The translations under genes were made by a program, and so were the position numbers. A stretch of DNA of 64,000 bases, from contig MU832003.1 of assembly GCA_029204225.1 (NCBI GenBank), positions 28,248-92,247 on the forward strand, given 5' to 3'. Source of the DNA: Diphasiastrum complanatum. Lineage: Eukaryota > Streptophyta > Lycopodiopsida > Lycopodiales > Lycopodiaceae. Positions within the stretch are counted from its first letter, which is position 1; each line of letters opens with the position of its first letter. Shown here piece by piece: positions 1 through 11,519 of the stretch. The notes under the pieces are model-generated. The model saw only the letters and a list, made by a program, of their open reading frames with translations. It had not been told where the DNA came from and did no database searches.

Positions 1-920
1 CCAACATACTATCAGTATGATAGTAACTTAATTTGATAATCTTGTTCAGAACTTTCTCTCTAAGAAAATGAAATTGAACTTCAATGTGTTTAGTTCTAGA
101 GTGAGTTCGTGGGCTATGTGCTTGTTGTTGGAACTGCTTCTTTTTTTCGTTGTTGTACTTCAAAGTTCGGCAGTCCTTGATTTCGTAACTAGTCCTCTTA
201 CAGTATCTGCAGAAGAGTTTCTATGCTGGTTGGAATGATGAAGAGCTTGAATCTGATCCTGAACCGGAATTTGGTCCAGACTGCATGTTGCTCTTCTTGT
301 CAGTAGAGCTTGACTTTGTAGATCTCTTCTGATTTTTTGAATACAGAGCTTGAGGATCTGATCCTGAGCCTGAGGAGGATGCTGATCTTCTGATCTCCTC
401 TTGTAGGAGCAGCGAAATTACTCTTAATAGAGTGAGGTGCTCCTAAGTAGAAATTGCCATTACCCAATTTTCGTAGGCTTCAGGTAGACTCGATAATAGA
501 GTGATGAGTGCATCAGAATCTTTATGACTGAGCCGGTTGTAGTCATCTGCTCCATAAGATTCTTGAAGGTGTTGAGGTGACTCGAGACACTATCTGCGTC
601 AAACATTCTGAGGGTGAAAAATTTCTTTCTCAGGTGAAGCTTGGAAGTAATGTCTCTAATGTCGTAGAGAGTTACTAGGATGTCCCATGCATCCTTAGAA
701 GTTTGAGCAGCACGTATGTGGCTGATCTGAGTATCCTTGATGTTGAGGGTGATCATGGCAAATGCTTTGCCATCTCTCAGTCTTTACTTGGTAATGACGG
801 GCGCATCACCTTCTGGTTTGAGCTCTATGCCATCAACGATGTCCCACAATTCTTTGGCTAGAAGTATAACCTTCATCTTGAATTTCTAGAGATGGTAGTT
901 ATCTCCATCGAGTTTGTCTA
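1..920 (-). pseudogene. Ty1/copia remnant: gag, zinc knuckle and RNase H tail
   Basis: Reading the minus strand from about 920 down, a copia gag core (UBN2-type) lies at 756-460 with the family pattern of SKDAWDILVTLY followed by LRKKFFTLRM. Near 215-165 there is a zinc knuckle, CRYCKRTSYEIKDC, in which the metal-binding His is replaced by Tyr. Within about 40 codons the frame passes straight into the last part of a copia RNase H domain (RTKHIEVQFHFLREK) close to position 60. Protease, integrase and reverse transcriptase are therefore missing. The matching LTR and primer site lie just upstream at 1081-2090. It is a dead, internally deleted element cut by the window edge. Confidence 0.8.
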
Positions 921-1091
921 TGAGAGATGAACTAGATGATGGATCCATTCTGGTTGAACAAGATCGTTGGTAGAAACAACGACTGTCGGAACAATGTTGG
1001 CTATGCATTTGCTAGAAGGACATCTTGATAGAAACAAGACTGATAATCCGCAATAGAAATGTAGATTGCTGAAATGTCTGCTTTGATACCA

Positions 1092-2090
1092 TGTCGTAAA
1101 ATTACTTGTGGGCGTGAGCGGCAGCGGAAGCTCGAGTATTGAGCATGACGTGTAGGAACGAAAACGCAACAGTAAGCAGCATAATTATTCAAGTAGAAGA
1201 ATTCATACAGCATGCGCAAATGAACAACGCAGTAGTGAGACAAAAAAATGCGCTCTGATTAATATCAACAGTGAGTACAATAGCTTGAAGTAATAACTTC
1301 AGCTTGTTGAGCGTGATAATGCTGGCTACAGATAACTCTGATTGAAAGAGATTTAAAATTAACTCAATTCACTCTTAATTAACACTTACATAGCTTGAAT
1401 CAGCTAATATATAGATTTACAAGTGTCGAGGAACAAAATATCTTACAAGCCTTTAATGCTATTTACGCCAGTCTTTGCACATGTACAAAGTTGGTAACCG
1501 CTAACCGCCTTTGGGATATTTGGTTGTCCAGCTATTTTTAGGGTTGCTGATAAGTTGGCGATGTCGGTCAGCCAATGTAGCAAAAACGCGAAAAAGCTGA
1601 AAAAAAAACCCGAAGGTACCCTTAGACTGAAAGTTTGCAACTCTTGAAGGTGCCCTTACACTAAAGGTATGTAAATCCCGAAGGCACCCTTAGATTCAAG
1701 GCAGCGAAGAAGGGAAAAAAGTCGAAAAAGTGCCTTACACTGAAGGCAGAGAAGAAGGCGAAGGTGCTTTAAACTAAAGACAGTGAGAAAGGCGAAAAGT
1801 GCGTTAGTTTAGAGGCGGCGAAGAAAACCAAACAAAAAAAAAGACGAAGGTGCCCTAAAATGGTTTTAAAGTTTTCTGTGTACTTTGTCACATTTTTCGC
1901 AAAGAGCAAAAAGGCGAAAAAGGTGAAGGTGGTCCAAAAATGGTTTAAGTGATTCTGGCCAGTGTGTCGCATTTTTCGCTAAGGAGCAAAAAAGGGCGAA
2001 GGTGTCTGAAAAAATTGTCTAAGGTAAAAGAAGAGAAAATGTGAAGGTCCGAAAATTTTGAAGTCGGCCTTCGGTTTTTCAGGATGCTCA
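1092..2090 (-). repeat. Copia LTR with internal tandem repeats
   Basis: On the minus strand this block ends in ACGACA followed directly by TGGTATCAAAGC (1091-1080), a primer-binding site for initiator tRNA-Met, which fixes the downstream LTR edge at 1092. The other edge, near 2090, is a guess from length and a terminal CA. Inside, positions 1605-1990 hold diverged repeats built on GAAGGTGCCCTTA and on GCATTTTTCGC plus AGCAAAAAGGCGAA. Related sequence is present at 6730-6900 and 12060-12300, so three LTRs of one family occur in the window. Confidence 0.65.
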
Positions 2091-2094
2091 TTAC

Positions 2095-2575
2095 TTGAAC
2101 GATTTGTTTAAGGCTGAGCATAAAAAATCTAACAAAGTGGAGTCATGCTGGAAGCCAATGATTTTGGATATTGGTGTAGGTTTGGAAGAGAGGCCAGAAA
2201 CACAACAACATCAAATGAGGTATGACAAGAGAGCCAAAAGGGCTCTTCACATGATCAAGATAAATGTTACCAATGAACTTCTCAAGAAAGTTGGTAAGAG
2301 TACTTCATCAAAGGATACTTCGGATTCATTGAAGAAGCTTTATGAATACAAGTCTACTTCTACAGTGTTGACTCTAAGAAGACAAATCTTTTCTTGTTTG
2401 CAAAAGAGTGAAGAAAGTCCAAATGCTTTTATTTTGAGAGTGAAAGACTTGAATGATGAGTTAGCTTGCATTCATGAGAGCATTAAGGAAGGAGAGTTGT
2501 ACAAGTTATTCTTAATGGACTGCTGGATGCTCATGCTAACATTGTTCAAAGTCTTGTCATTTCAAAGAACGATAT
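2095..2575 (+). pseudogene. Copia gag fragment
   Basis: An open stretch encodes a gag core clearly related to those at 4880 and 19398: KRAKRALHMIKINV, then KDTSDSLKKLYEYKSTSTVLTLRRQIF, then FILRVKDLNDELACI. It stops matching at about 2575, before any zinc knuckle, and passes into the unidentified sequence that follows. The N-terminal part before residue 40 does not align well with the sister copies. No LTR of its own is visible directly upstream in the right orientation, so this is a truncated copy. Confidence 0.7.
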
Positions 2576-2593
2576 TTCATGGCTTGGAATTGA

Positions 2594-3314
2594 GTGGCTT
2601 TAAAGGATCCGATCTACGAACCAATTCAATTTGATTTGAGAGCTTTTGAGAATATTTTTATTTTTGATAACAATCTAATGGATTCTGAGGTAAGCAACAA
2701 GGATATTGTCCACAATGAAGAGATTTCATTATTCCATGGAAATCCAACTCATATCAATACTCTGGATTATTGTTTGATGCCTCATGGATCCATTAGTCAA
2801 GACACTAGTCAAGAGCTTCAAGTGGCTTTCGTTGGAGAACCCTATTCCTATGGATTCTCTAGAATTCAATTGCCAATATCTAATTCATGCACTTATCCAA
2901 AATGTATGGATGTGAATAATGATTGGGAATGTTCTCTTGGTCAACCAACACTCTATCGGAAATTGACCTTAAAATATTCTAGCAATTTGTATCAGTTTTT
3001 TTGGAGAAGGCTCAGTGGATGCTAACTTGGTCAATCTTTTATTGTGTCAACAATGATTGTTCATCAATGGTTATTTGGAACTCGAAACATCAAATCCCTG
3101 GTTCAACTATGGACTGTATTTTCACTATTTGGGATTGATGCTTCAACGATTTATATGAACAACTGCAAATTTTATATTTCAAAACGAGAGTCAATTTTTG
3201 AGGTCAATCATGCCAATCATTCACAACCACCTATGAATGAGATGTTGATTAAATTTGAAGAAATTATATATTTTGGTCAACAGTATGCTCAGAGATATGC
3301 TTCATCGTACAACA
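2594..3314 (+). other. Unidentified coding-like sequence, interrupted by an LTR
   Basis: Two open stretches, 2594-3025 and 3044-3314, lie in different frames and look like one reading frame broken once near 3025-3044. Together they would encode about 240 residues with balanced composition, including CTYPKCMDVNNDWECSLGQP and YIFGQQ-like segments such as EEIIYFGQQYAQRYASSYN. I recognise no domain: it is not copia gag, protease, integrase or RT, nor gypsy. It ends where an LTR starts at 3315. It may be a captured host fragment or an uncharacterised transposon ORF. Confidence 0.35.
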
Positions 3315-4106
3315 TGTTGAAAAATGAAAAATCATCTATCTTGACTTTAGGCTTTGGCAAAGTTTTTTTCTATGTGTATGTAATGTTTCATATTGTAAAT
3401 GCCAAAATTGGCCTAGAAGAAACTCGAGCTACATGGTTTCTTGAGTCTAGTTGGTCATATACAACATGCATATAGAATGTAGACATAGAAATGCCAATTA
3501 TGGGCTTGTAAAAACTCATGGCACATCACATGCAATGATTGTAAGTGTTCCATAGTGACATGCAAGGCATGCACAAAGTGAATTGGACACATGCATGGCG
3601 ATTCGGACAATTCTAGTTTAGAATTTGACACTTGGTAAAAGTAGGTAGAAATGCATGCATGTAAAGTGACAAATGTCACTAATTTGCTAGTTTTCACTTT
3701 TAGATGTGGATGAAAGTAGGAGAGAGATGGTTGTACCTCGAGCTACTCCAATCTCCATAAATATGTGTAGGCTCTCTCATAATATTCTATGAAGAACCAA
3801 GCTTTGAAGCTATTCCATGTCAATTTGAATCTATCATATTGTTTGCTTGAATTTTGCTCTCTCTTTCTCTCTCTAACTCGAGTAGAGGATTATGCTAATG
3901 CATTAAATTCTTGTACTTCTCTTTTGATTTTGAATGCAATCATTCTTTGATTATTAGCATGCTAGATTGTGCTTTGGTCATAAATTCTAGAACTAGATCT
4001 TGATAATCAATCTAGAATCAGTTTATGTGCTAAACACAAAGCTTAACAAGATCATTCACACTTGAGGATCATTCCCCACACGTGTAAACTTGCTGGAATT
4101 TTATCA
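3315..4106 (+). repeat. Copia 5' LTR (about 792 bp)
   Basis: The LTR starts with TGTTGAAAAATGAAAAATCA. The same start follows the polypurine tract of the minus-strand element at 8751. It ends with TTTTATCA directly before the primer-binding site at 4107. No purine tract precedes the start, as expected for a 5' LTR. Near the 3' end there is a CACACGTGTA motif (about 4077-4086), a variant of the palindrome repeated in the LTR at 18041. It drives the gag-protease remnant at 4880-5953. Confidence 0.75.
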
Positions 4107-4119
4107 TGGTATCAGAACC
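4107..4119 (+). other. Primer-binding site (tRNA-iMet)
   Basis: TGGTATCAGAACC follows the LTR end with no gap. It matches the plant copia consensus TGGTATCAGAGC, complementary to the 3' end of initiator tRNA-Met, and marks the start of minus-strand DNA synthesis. The stretch from here to 4880 is untranslated leader with no recognisable gene. Confidence 0.8.
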
Positions 4120-4879
4120 AAATTGAGCTTTGCATGCTATTATCATTGTTTGTGGAAGAATTTGTGAGCCCAATTCAAGCAAAAAAGCTGTTTATTTTTT
4201 CTTTACCTTTTCTTGAAAAGTGTTTGGATCAAAGAGGATAGAATCAAGATCTTCAGATCAGAATTGACATTGTATGGAATTCTGGAATTCGGCACGGTGA
4301 AAATCCGATATTTTCATACCTCTTTATTTTCTTTATCTTTGGTCCAAAGATATTGATGTTATAGCTTGATGGAAAGCTTATAAGGAGTACTTTCCATTGC
4401 AATTGATTTGAAATCAATCTGATGTGTCTATCAAGAGTTATAAGCTCTTAAAGAGGGTAGGGATAGGTCCAAAATCTGAGTGACCACTTTTTGATTTGAT
4501 CCAATTTAGCTTGATTCACAATCCATTGTTTTGAGTAATCAACACAAGAAACTTGAGATCTAGACATAGTTTGGAGTTATTGAACACATTGAGCCTTCTT
4601 TGAATCAACAGTGTTTTCTTTTGAGGCATCTAACATGTGCCAAAAGTAGAATCAAAACTTGTCTATACTCCTTAATTCATTTTGAGAGATTGATCTAGTT
4701 TATCTTGCTTTGTGAAATATTTGAGACCTATCTCAAATACAGCTGCAAGATTTCACATAGGATTTGGTGGTATACCCTTGAAAATTCCTATAGTGAAAGA
4801 GAGTAGCAACATCTAGTCTGTTTGGAACAAGCTCAAACATATAATTGTCCAATAACAAGAAGTCTTCACAATTTGGCAC

Positions 4880-5953
4880 CTGTAGGAGGATATCTCTTAG
4901 AACCAAGTGAAAGACTAAGTACCTCCAATTATTCAATAAATAAGGTTAGAATGGAGTCTGTTCTTATACTCTAGGATGTTATGGACATAGTACTTGGTAT
5001 TGAGGAGGAGCCTCAAGCACAACTTGAAATACCAAAGTATAGGAAGAGAGCTAGAATGGCTCTACACTTCATTAAAATGAATGTCTCTAATGAGATTCTA
5101 AGAGAAATAGGATCTTGCACCACTACTAAAGAAGCTTGGGATGCATTAAGTCTATCTATGAAGCTAAGAACACTTCTAGAATTTTCACTCTTAGAAATCA
5201 GATTTTTCAAAGTTTTCAAAAAACTAAGGAGAGTGCATCAAATTATGTTCTAAGAGTAAAAGATCTTCATAGGGAGCTTGCTTGTGTTGGTGTCACAATC
5301 AATAAAGATGAGCTAGTACAAGTCATTCTTAATGGCTTAAAAGAAGACTATGATAATCTTGTTCAATCCTTTGCCATAAAGGAGGAGTTGCCCAATTTTT
5401 AGACTCTTCAAGAAATTCTCATCTCTGAAGAAACAAGGCAAAGTTACAAACTTTCAAAGATGAACAAACTCGAGCATATTGGAAGTGACAAAGCTCTCTT
5501 TGTCAAGGACAAGCATAAAGGGAGGAGCAAGAACCAGGTTTCTCAAGCCTTCAACAAAGACAAAGCCAAGGACAAAGACAAAGATGGAGAAGAGGATGAC
5601 AAAACTCATCCTTCTACTTCCAAGACCAAGAAGAAAAAAGTCAAGTGTTTCTTTTGTGGCAAAAAGGGGCACTATGCCTCTAATTGCTTCAAAAAGAAAA
5701 ATCAACTCAAACAAGCAAATCTCTCTAATGAGAAAGAAGAAGACTTTATTGCAAGTGAAGGAGAAGGATCCCTCATGGTGTCAAGCTTTTCTTCAACACC
5801 CTTCAAGAAGGATGGAACATGGTACATCGATAGTGGTGCCTCATCACATATGTGTTGTTCAAAGGAGTCTTTTGACCCTATTGTACCTTATAAGGGACTT
5901 AAAAGATCTATTTATACAACAAATGATCATGAATGTTCTGAAGGGGCAGGTTA
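4880..5953 (+). pseudogene. Copia gag-protease, broken and truncated
   Basis: The gag N-terminus is visible from about 4880 (LLEPSERLSTSNYS), with a stop before the open part at 4981. The core reads KRARMALHFIKMNVSNEIL and continues after a frameshift near 5150 (YVLRVKDLHRELACVGV). A stop interrupts it at 5400. The C-terminal part has a lysine-rich spacer, an intact CCHC zinc knuckle (CFFCGKKGHYASNC, 5647-5688) and the start of the aspartic protease with its active site WYIDSGASSHM (about 5820). Coding ends abruptly at about 5953, where another element begins. Integrase, RT and RNase H are absent. Confidence 0.8.
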
Positions 5954-5954
5954 G

Positions 5955-7311
5955 ATAGGAAGAACGAGAACGAAAAGAGAGCAAGAATATTGCGGAACAG
6001 CTCTCCCATTCTAATCGGCTGCTAGGTGCAAAAACAGTCTAATAGACAGCTTATGCTCGAGATAATCATAGTTTTAAGTGTTTTGATTGCCCAACAGGAT
6101 CTTAAAAATTAATTCGTACTCTGAAACAAGAGTACAATCCACCGAAGAGATTATAGATGGTTTGTATGTGGTACTACTGAAATCAGATTCAATGTGATGT
6201 ATAGTTTTGAAATAAATGGCAGAGCAGTATGATATGGCGAGTTCCTCAGGCGTCAAAGACAACCATTACCTGATTAGAAACTGAGGAGTCGTAGACGTCT
6301 ATGTTCTGATCAGAGTGAGTAAACAAGCACGATCAAACAACAATGAAAGTGCATTAGATCACAACAAGCGTTCATCTACGTTGTACACAAATAAAAACAA
6401 GCTGCTGCTATATTACACTAAAGCACAATACAAATAGCAATTACAACCAAAATTGACGGCGTAATTGGGAGGCTCAAATAATGCGTCTCATGGATGGAAC
6501 AGCTCGTAATCTATGCTTGGATGATCTATTTATAAATTTCATCTGTGTATTAATTACATTGAATGCTTGTCACCTAATTAGAAAAGTCGTTGTACTTGGA
6601 AGTATATGGCTTTTGTGACAACTATACACAGTATTTACGGTCAATAATTCAGCATCGTTGATGCGGACGAGGACGTCGCTGGAACGTTTCTCATTTATTT
6701 TAGACGACCTTTGAGATTTTTCTCTCTCTTCACAATTTTTTCAAAAGGCCGAAGGTGCCCTCAAAAGACGATGATGTCTTTAAAATAGTTTAACTCATGA
6801 AAATAGATGGCCTTCGAGAATTTTCTCTCTTCGCATTTTTTGCAAAAAACCGAAGGTCTGTTAAAAACAGTTAAACTTTTGGACTATACAAGTTTTTGCA
6901 TTTTGGGAAAATGCGAAAAAGCTGAAGCTATTGAAAACATAGTATATTTCTGCAGACTGTCGAAAAAGTAATGTGTTTCTGCAGACTTGTTCTAAATGCA
7001 AGTTCTGTGGAAGCCCTTGAAGATGGCTTGGGTCTTCAATGACTTCAAGTTATTAAACTTAACATTTGAACTTGAATTTATGGTAGGATTGGTTATTCTT
7101 TGTTGGAGATCAGCTGGAAGCCCGTTGTAGACATTCTTCAAATAAATTGGCTGTCTAAGTTTGTAATTCCTGCAGGTATCAGATGAGCAGACGTAGAACC
7201 AAAGTTGGTTTCACTTGACTCTAGATCAATGATCAATAAACATGCCGGAAAAATCATGAAATAGAAATTAGTCATTCACCAAGGAGGCAACTGTGGGCTT
7301 AATTTCCAACA
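5955..7311 (-). repeat. Copia 3' LTR region, minus strand
   Basis: The right edge is well placed: reading the minus strand, a purine tract AAGAGAGAC is followed by TGTTGGAAATTAAGCCC at 7311, as expected at the start of a 3' LTR, and the RNase H remnant lies just upstream. The block contains GCGAAGGTGCCC-type repeats at 6740-6870 like the LTRs at 1092 and 12000. The left edge is uncertain. Sequence unlike the plus-strand element begins at 5955, but the LTR may be only about 1 kb long. Confidence 0.5.
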
Positions 7312-7319
7312 GTCTCTCT

Positions 7320-8050
7320 TAAGGTCACGGTTGGTGCCTTGGTATCTTTGTCAGGTTCAGCATGTTGAAGAGCTTTTGATGCTTGATCCTGGAAAGCGCT
7401 TTGGTGAAGATGTCTGCGACCATTTCTGTTGTGGAATAGTATTGAAAGATCACTTGCCCTACGAAAATTTTCTCTCAAATAAAATGATACTGAATTTCTA
7501 TGTGCTTGGATTTGCCATGAAATCTGGGATTCAATGACAGTGAAATACAGCTCAAATTGTCACACAGAACGGTGGTATCATTAAATTGAGTGTGATGTAA
7601 GTCGTGAAGTAATAACCTGATCCATGTAGTTTCTTTTGAAGCTTGGCATGTTGCAATGTACTCTGTCTTTGTCGAAGAAAGCACAACTGATTTCTGCTTC
7701 CTTGAGTTTCACGAAATTGGTCCCCCTGCCAGATAGAAACAGAACTCGGAGGTAGATTTTCTGGTAGAGACTGTTCCTCCCCAATCTGAGTCAGAGTAGC
7801 CTCGCATGATGAGTGGGTCGATAGTATTTTCATCGTAACATAGGATGCGATCTAAACTTCCTTGAGTATATCTCATCACTCTCTTTAATGTTTTCCAATG
7901 AGAGATTTAAGGATTAGACATGAATTGACTTAACTTGCTAACAATGTATGCTAAATCTGGTCTAGTACACAACATTGCATACATTAGAGATCCGATTAGT
8001 GAATGATAAGGGTACTTCGCCAAGAAATATTCCTCATAAATACTTTCAGA
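7320..8050 (-). pseudogene. Copia RNase H fragment
   Basis: Minus-strand reading with frameshifts shows the C-terminal copia RNase H. First comes MRGYSDSDWGG near 7810, then LAGGPISWNSRKQKSVVLSS across two frames, then TKTEYIATCQASKETTWIR (7684 down) and KSKHIEIQYHFI at 7510-7475, ending before the purine tract at 7311. The RNase H acidic residue in YSDSDWGG is present. Everything upstream of RNase H is missing at about 8050, where a different repeat starts. Confidence 0.8.
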
Positions 8051-8084
8051 GTATTCACTGGCTTCTCATCTCCTCTGTGTCCAA

Positions 8085-8690
8085 AAAAGAAAAACGTTTT
8101 CAGGATTTTTTCAAAAATCTTTGACGTGCACCTGAATGCACCATAAAAGTAGTTATAAAAAAAATTATCATAAATTTTTAAATTTTCACGGTTCCGTGTA
8201 TTTTTCTAAGAGCACTGAAATGTTTCATAAATTTCAAAGTGTTATCCATTCCAATTTGTAAATTTTTGTAAAGACCCCCATTCTAAGTTGTTTATTTTGA
8301 TTTTTTCTCATTTTGAACCCACATAACTCTCTTGTTTGAGTTCAGATTTCAGTGGAGTAAAAACAAAAAGTGATCATAATGATGAGCCTGACATTACGAA
8401 GTCATTGAAATTTTGTAATTATTTTTTTTCCATTTATTTTTTCAAGACTCCTTTGCTTGAGTCAGATTTTACGTATTTTCATGAGCTATTTTTTAAGCTC
8501 CATAATTCTTCCGTTTGAGTTCGGATTAGAGTGCTGTAAAAAAAAAATTTGTTCTTGGTGGCAAGTTAAAAATAACTGTTACTTGATCTCAATTGTTACA
8601 TTTTCCATTCACAACCACTTTATTCTTTAAGGACTCAGAATTTTAAGTGGGTGGAGAAGACCATTTTTACCAACTTGTAAAATATCATTT
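8085..8690 (+). repeat. Dispersed repeat, probable gypsy leader (copy 1)
   Basis: This roughly 600 bp AT-rich block is clearly related to the reverse complement of 32960-33545. Shared landmarks in order are ATGCACCATA, AAATGTTTCAT, TTCTAAGTTGTT, CATAACT..CTTGTT, ACGAGCCTGACA or its variant, TTGAAATTTTGT, and TTTTAAGTGGGTG near the end. At the second copy the block lies just upstream of a gypsy gag start, so it is probably a gypsy leader or LTR-internal segment. Here it has no gag attached. Confidence 0.6.
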
Positions 8691-8751
8691 TAAATAAATT
8701 TTAGTCGGTGAATTCATAGTACACAGATAGATGATTTTTTATTTTTCAACA

Positions 8752-11310
8752 CTCCTAAAAATTAATCTATGTTGACTTGAACATTGGCTCTATGCTTGAT
8801 GAAGGAATTTTTGCTCAAAGGTTTGGTGAGCAAATATGCAATACATGATGATGTGTTGATGTGCTACAAGTAGATTTCCTCTCCATTGAGCTTATCTCTC
8901 ACGAAGTGATGTGCAACTTCGATGTGTTTGCTCCTTGCATGAAATATTGGATTGTTGGCAAGGGCTTGTGCTGAAATATTCTCACACATGATCAATGGTA
9001 GATCATCTTCCTTGATAGTCTTTAGCTCCAAAAGCAATCTCTTGATGCAAAGCACTTCTTTTGTTGTAGTAGTAAGTGCCTTATATTCAGCTTCACAAGA
9101 TGAGAGTGATATGGTATCTTGCTTTTTGGAAAGCCAAGATATTAAATTTCCTCCAAGGTATATGACATATGCACTTGTAGATTCCCGATCTACTTTATCA
9201 CTAGCAAAATCCGAGTCAGAATAGCCAACAATAGAAAGATCTTCACTTTTGTATAACAAGAAATATTTCACAATATCTTCTTGTATGTATCCATTCAGAA
9301 ATATTGTCTGAACATCTATCTGTGAACTTCCAAAATCTTCCATAGTTGTGATAGCAAGTAGTGATCGAATTGACTGAAGTCTTACGATTGGACTGAAAGT
9401 CCCAGTGTAGCCAATCCGATAGGTTTGTTCATATTCTTTGACGACTAGTTGAGCTTTCCATGTAGTTATACAACCATCTGGATTGAGCTTCAACTTGAAG
9501 ATCCACTTAGTGTCGATAATCTTTGCATCATGAGCTTCAACAAAATGCCAAGTCTTGTTCTTCATCAATGAATTATACTCAGCATTCATGGAAGTGTGCC
9601 AGTTGTCTGCATTTGAACTCGACAATGCTCCTGCTACCGAGGCAGGTTAGTCATAGCTGATGAATGCCTGAGGGATATAATGATCAGGCTCTTGTCAATG
9701 TCAAGCAGACCTTCGACAAACAATAGTCGGTTGCTGAGATAATGATTCTCCTTGTTGTGCGACATGAGTATCTTCGATTTTTATTGGAACAGTTGTAGGT
9801 CAAAGCCTGTCGATGGTAATGGGAGTCATTGGAATGAACTCTTGCATTGGTTGCTTCTACTTGAAGTCGTAAGATCTATCTTTGAGAAAGATGACGTCTC
9901 GGCTGACAGTGATTCGACAATGATTCGGCTCGATTCGACATCGTAGATTCAATAGGCTTTGTGTGACGTCGAGTACCTAATGAAGATACTTTTGCAACTG
10001 ACAAGATCAAGTTTTTTTGTTAGGTCAGACAGAATTTACACATAACAAAGACAACCAAACACTCGGAGGTGCTTCAGACTTGGTTTATATCCATGAAAGG
10101 TTTTGAATGAAGTCTTTGAGTCGACTGCTTTAGTGCTTGAATAATTTTGCCAATAGCAAGCTGTTGAATTGAACAAGGTTTTGTAACCCTGATCAGTGAG
10201 CTTGCTGATAGAAAGTAAATTCTCTGTCAACTTAGGTACATAAAGTATGTTCTTAAGCAATGTTGAATTACCATTCGGAAGATGAAGACGTATGGAACGT
10301 TGGCCTTCGATTTGATGTGTAATGGAGTCACCGAAGTAAATATACTTCAAATCTGCTAGTTCAAATAGGAACTTACATGGAGTCACGTGCTGAGAAGCAC
10401 CAGAATCGAGATACCATAGCAAGACATCTCTACATTGTTGATCATCTTGACCATTAGTAATGTTTGATCTTCATGAGAGGTTTTGGTAGAATCAGATCCA
10501 TCCTATTGCATCTCCTTCTTCGTTTCATTGTGCTTGAGAACTCGACAGCCCTTGATGTCGTGATTGGTCCTCTTGCAATACTTGCAAAAGAGTCTGGTTT
10601 TAGGCTTTTGTTGTTATCGATTGTGCTGTTGTGATTGTTGGTCTGAATCAGTCTACTCAGCTTTGGTCTTCTTGTCCTTTGAAGATTTTGTCTTCGGGAA
10701 CTGTTGCTTATTCGAATAGAGGGCAACTACCTGTGTATTTGATGTGGATAAGCTTTTCCTTCTTACTTCTTCTTGTAATAAACTTGCTATCAACTTTTGT
10801 AACGATAAGTCAGGAGCATTGTTCAAGAGAAATACTAAGTGGTCGTAAGAGGGTGAAAGATTGGACATAAGAGACATATTAACATCTTCGTCCAATACTG
10901 GCAAACCTACTGCAGCTAGCTGATTTAATAGTTGTTTGAATTCATTCAGATGATCAGTGACTGAGGTTCCTTCACCCATCTTGAGATCTTCTCTCTCAAG
11001 AAGAGATGAGTCGATACATATGTTGTTTCATATAGACCAGAAATAATGTCCCATGCTTCTTTGGAGTTGGAACAATTTGCTACATGAGCTATGTGTGAAT
11101 CTTTAAGATTTAGAGATACAATGGCAAGAGCTTTGCCATCCTTAGCTTCCCAAGTGGTTAGCATGTCAAATTTAGTCGGCTTGGCTATTGAACCGTTGAC
11201 CCATACCGCCATCCAAGGCATAGACACCTACATGCCCTTATCCAAGGACACAAGTACCTTAATCCAAATGCACCTACCCTTAATCCAAGGGTTATCCCTT
11301 ATCCAAGAGT
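8752..11310 (-). pseudogene. Copia element, internally deleted
   Basis: From right to left: gag (11227-10653: KDSHIAHVANCSNSKEAWDI, then FKQLLNQLAAVGLPV), a degraded zinc-knuckle region near 10560, protease (10422 down: WYLDSGASQHV), then a jump into the integrase C-terminus (TFHGYKPSLKHLRVFGCLCYV, about 10036-10110). After that comes RT N-terminal sequence joined to RNase H in one open frame (9625-8864; described separately). A polypurine tract (TTAGGAG) and LTR start TGTTGAAAAAT on the minus strand place the 3' LTR edge at 8751, but only about 60 bp of that LTR remains before the repeat at 8690. The element is dead. Confidence 0.8.
8864..9625 (-). pseudogene. Copia RT-RNase H fusion ORF by internal deletion
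   Basis: This is an uninterrupted 253-codon frame. Residues 1-115 match the start of copia reverse transcriptase (MNAEYNSLMKNKTWHFVEA, then IFKLKLNPDGC, then LLAITTMEDFGSSQIDVQTI and FLNGYIQEDI). The frame then passes straight into RNase H (VGYSDSDFASDKVDREST, LISWLSKKQDTISLSSCEAE, HARSKHIEVAHHFVRDKL). The RT catalytic YVDD region and the connection domain, normally about 250 residues, are missing, yet the frame stays open. It cannot make an active polymerase. Close relatives are the RNase H remnants at 7320 and 16745. Confidence 0.8.
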
Positions 11311-11519
11311 GACTTGCCACTTAAATTTTTCCTTGTAGGAAAAATGTTGGAAAATTCTTCTAGAGATCAACCTCATTTTCCCAGGTATCTTCCTCTTCTG
11401 ACTTGCTTCTCCATCTAATTAAAAATTTCTAAAGCACTCTACTCCTTAGAATTTTCTGCCGTTTATTAACAATTGTCTGGGTTCAAGTGGTCCACTCGCG
11501 GACACATCACAAAGAAGTT

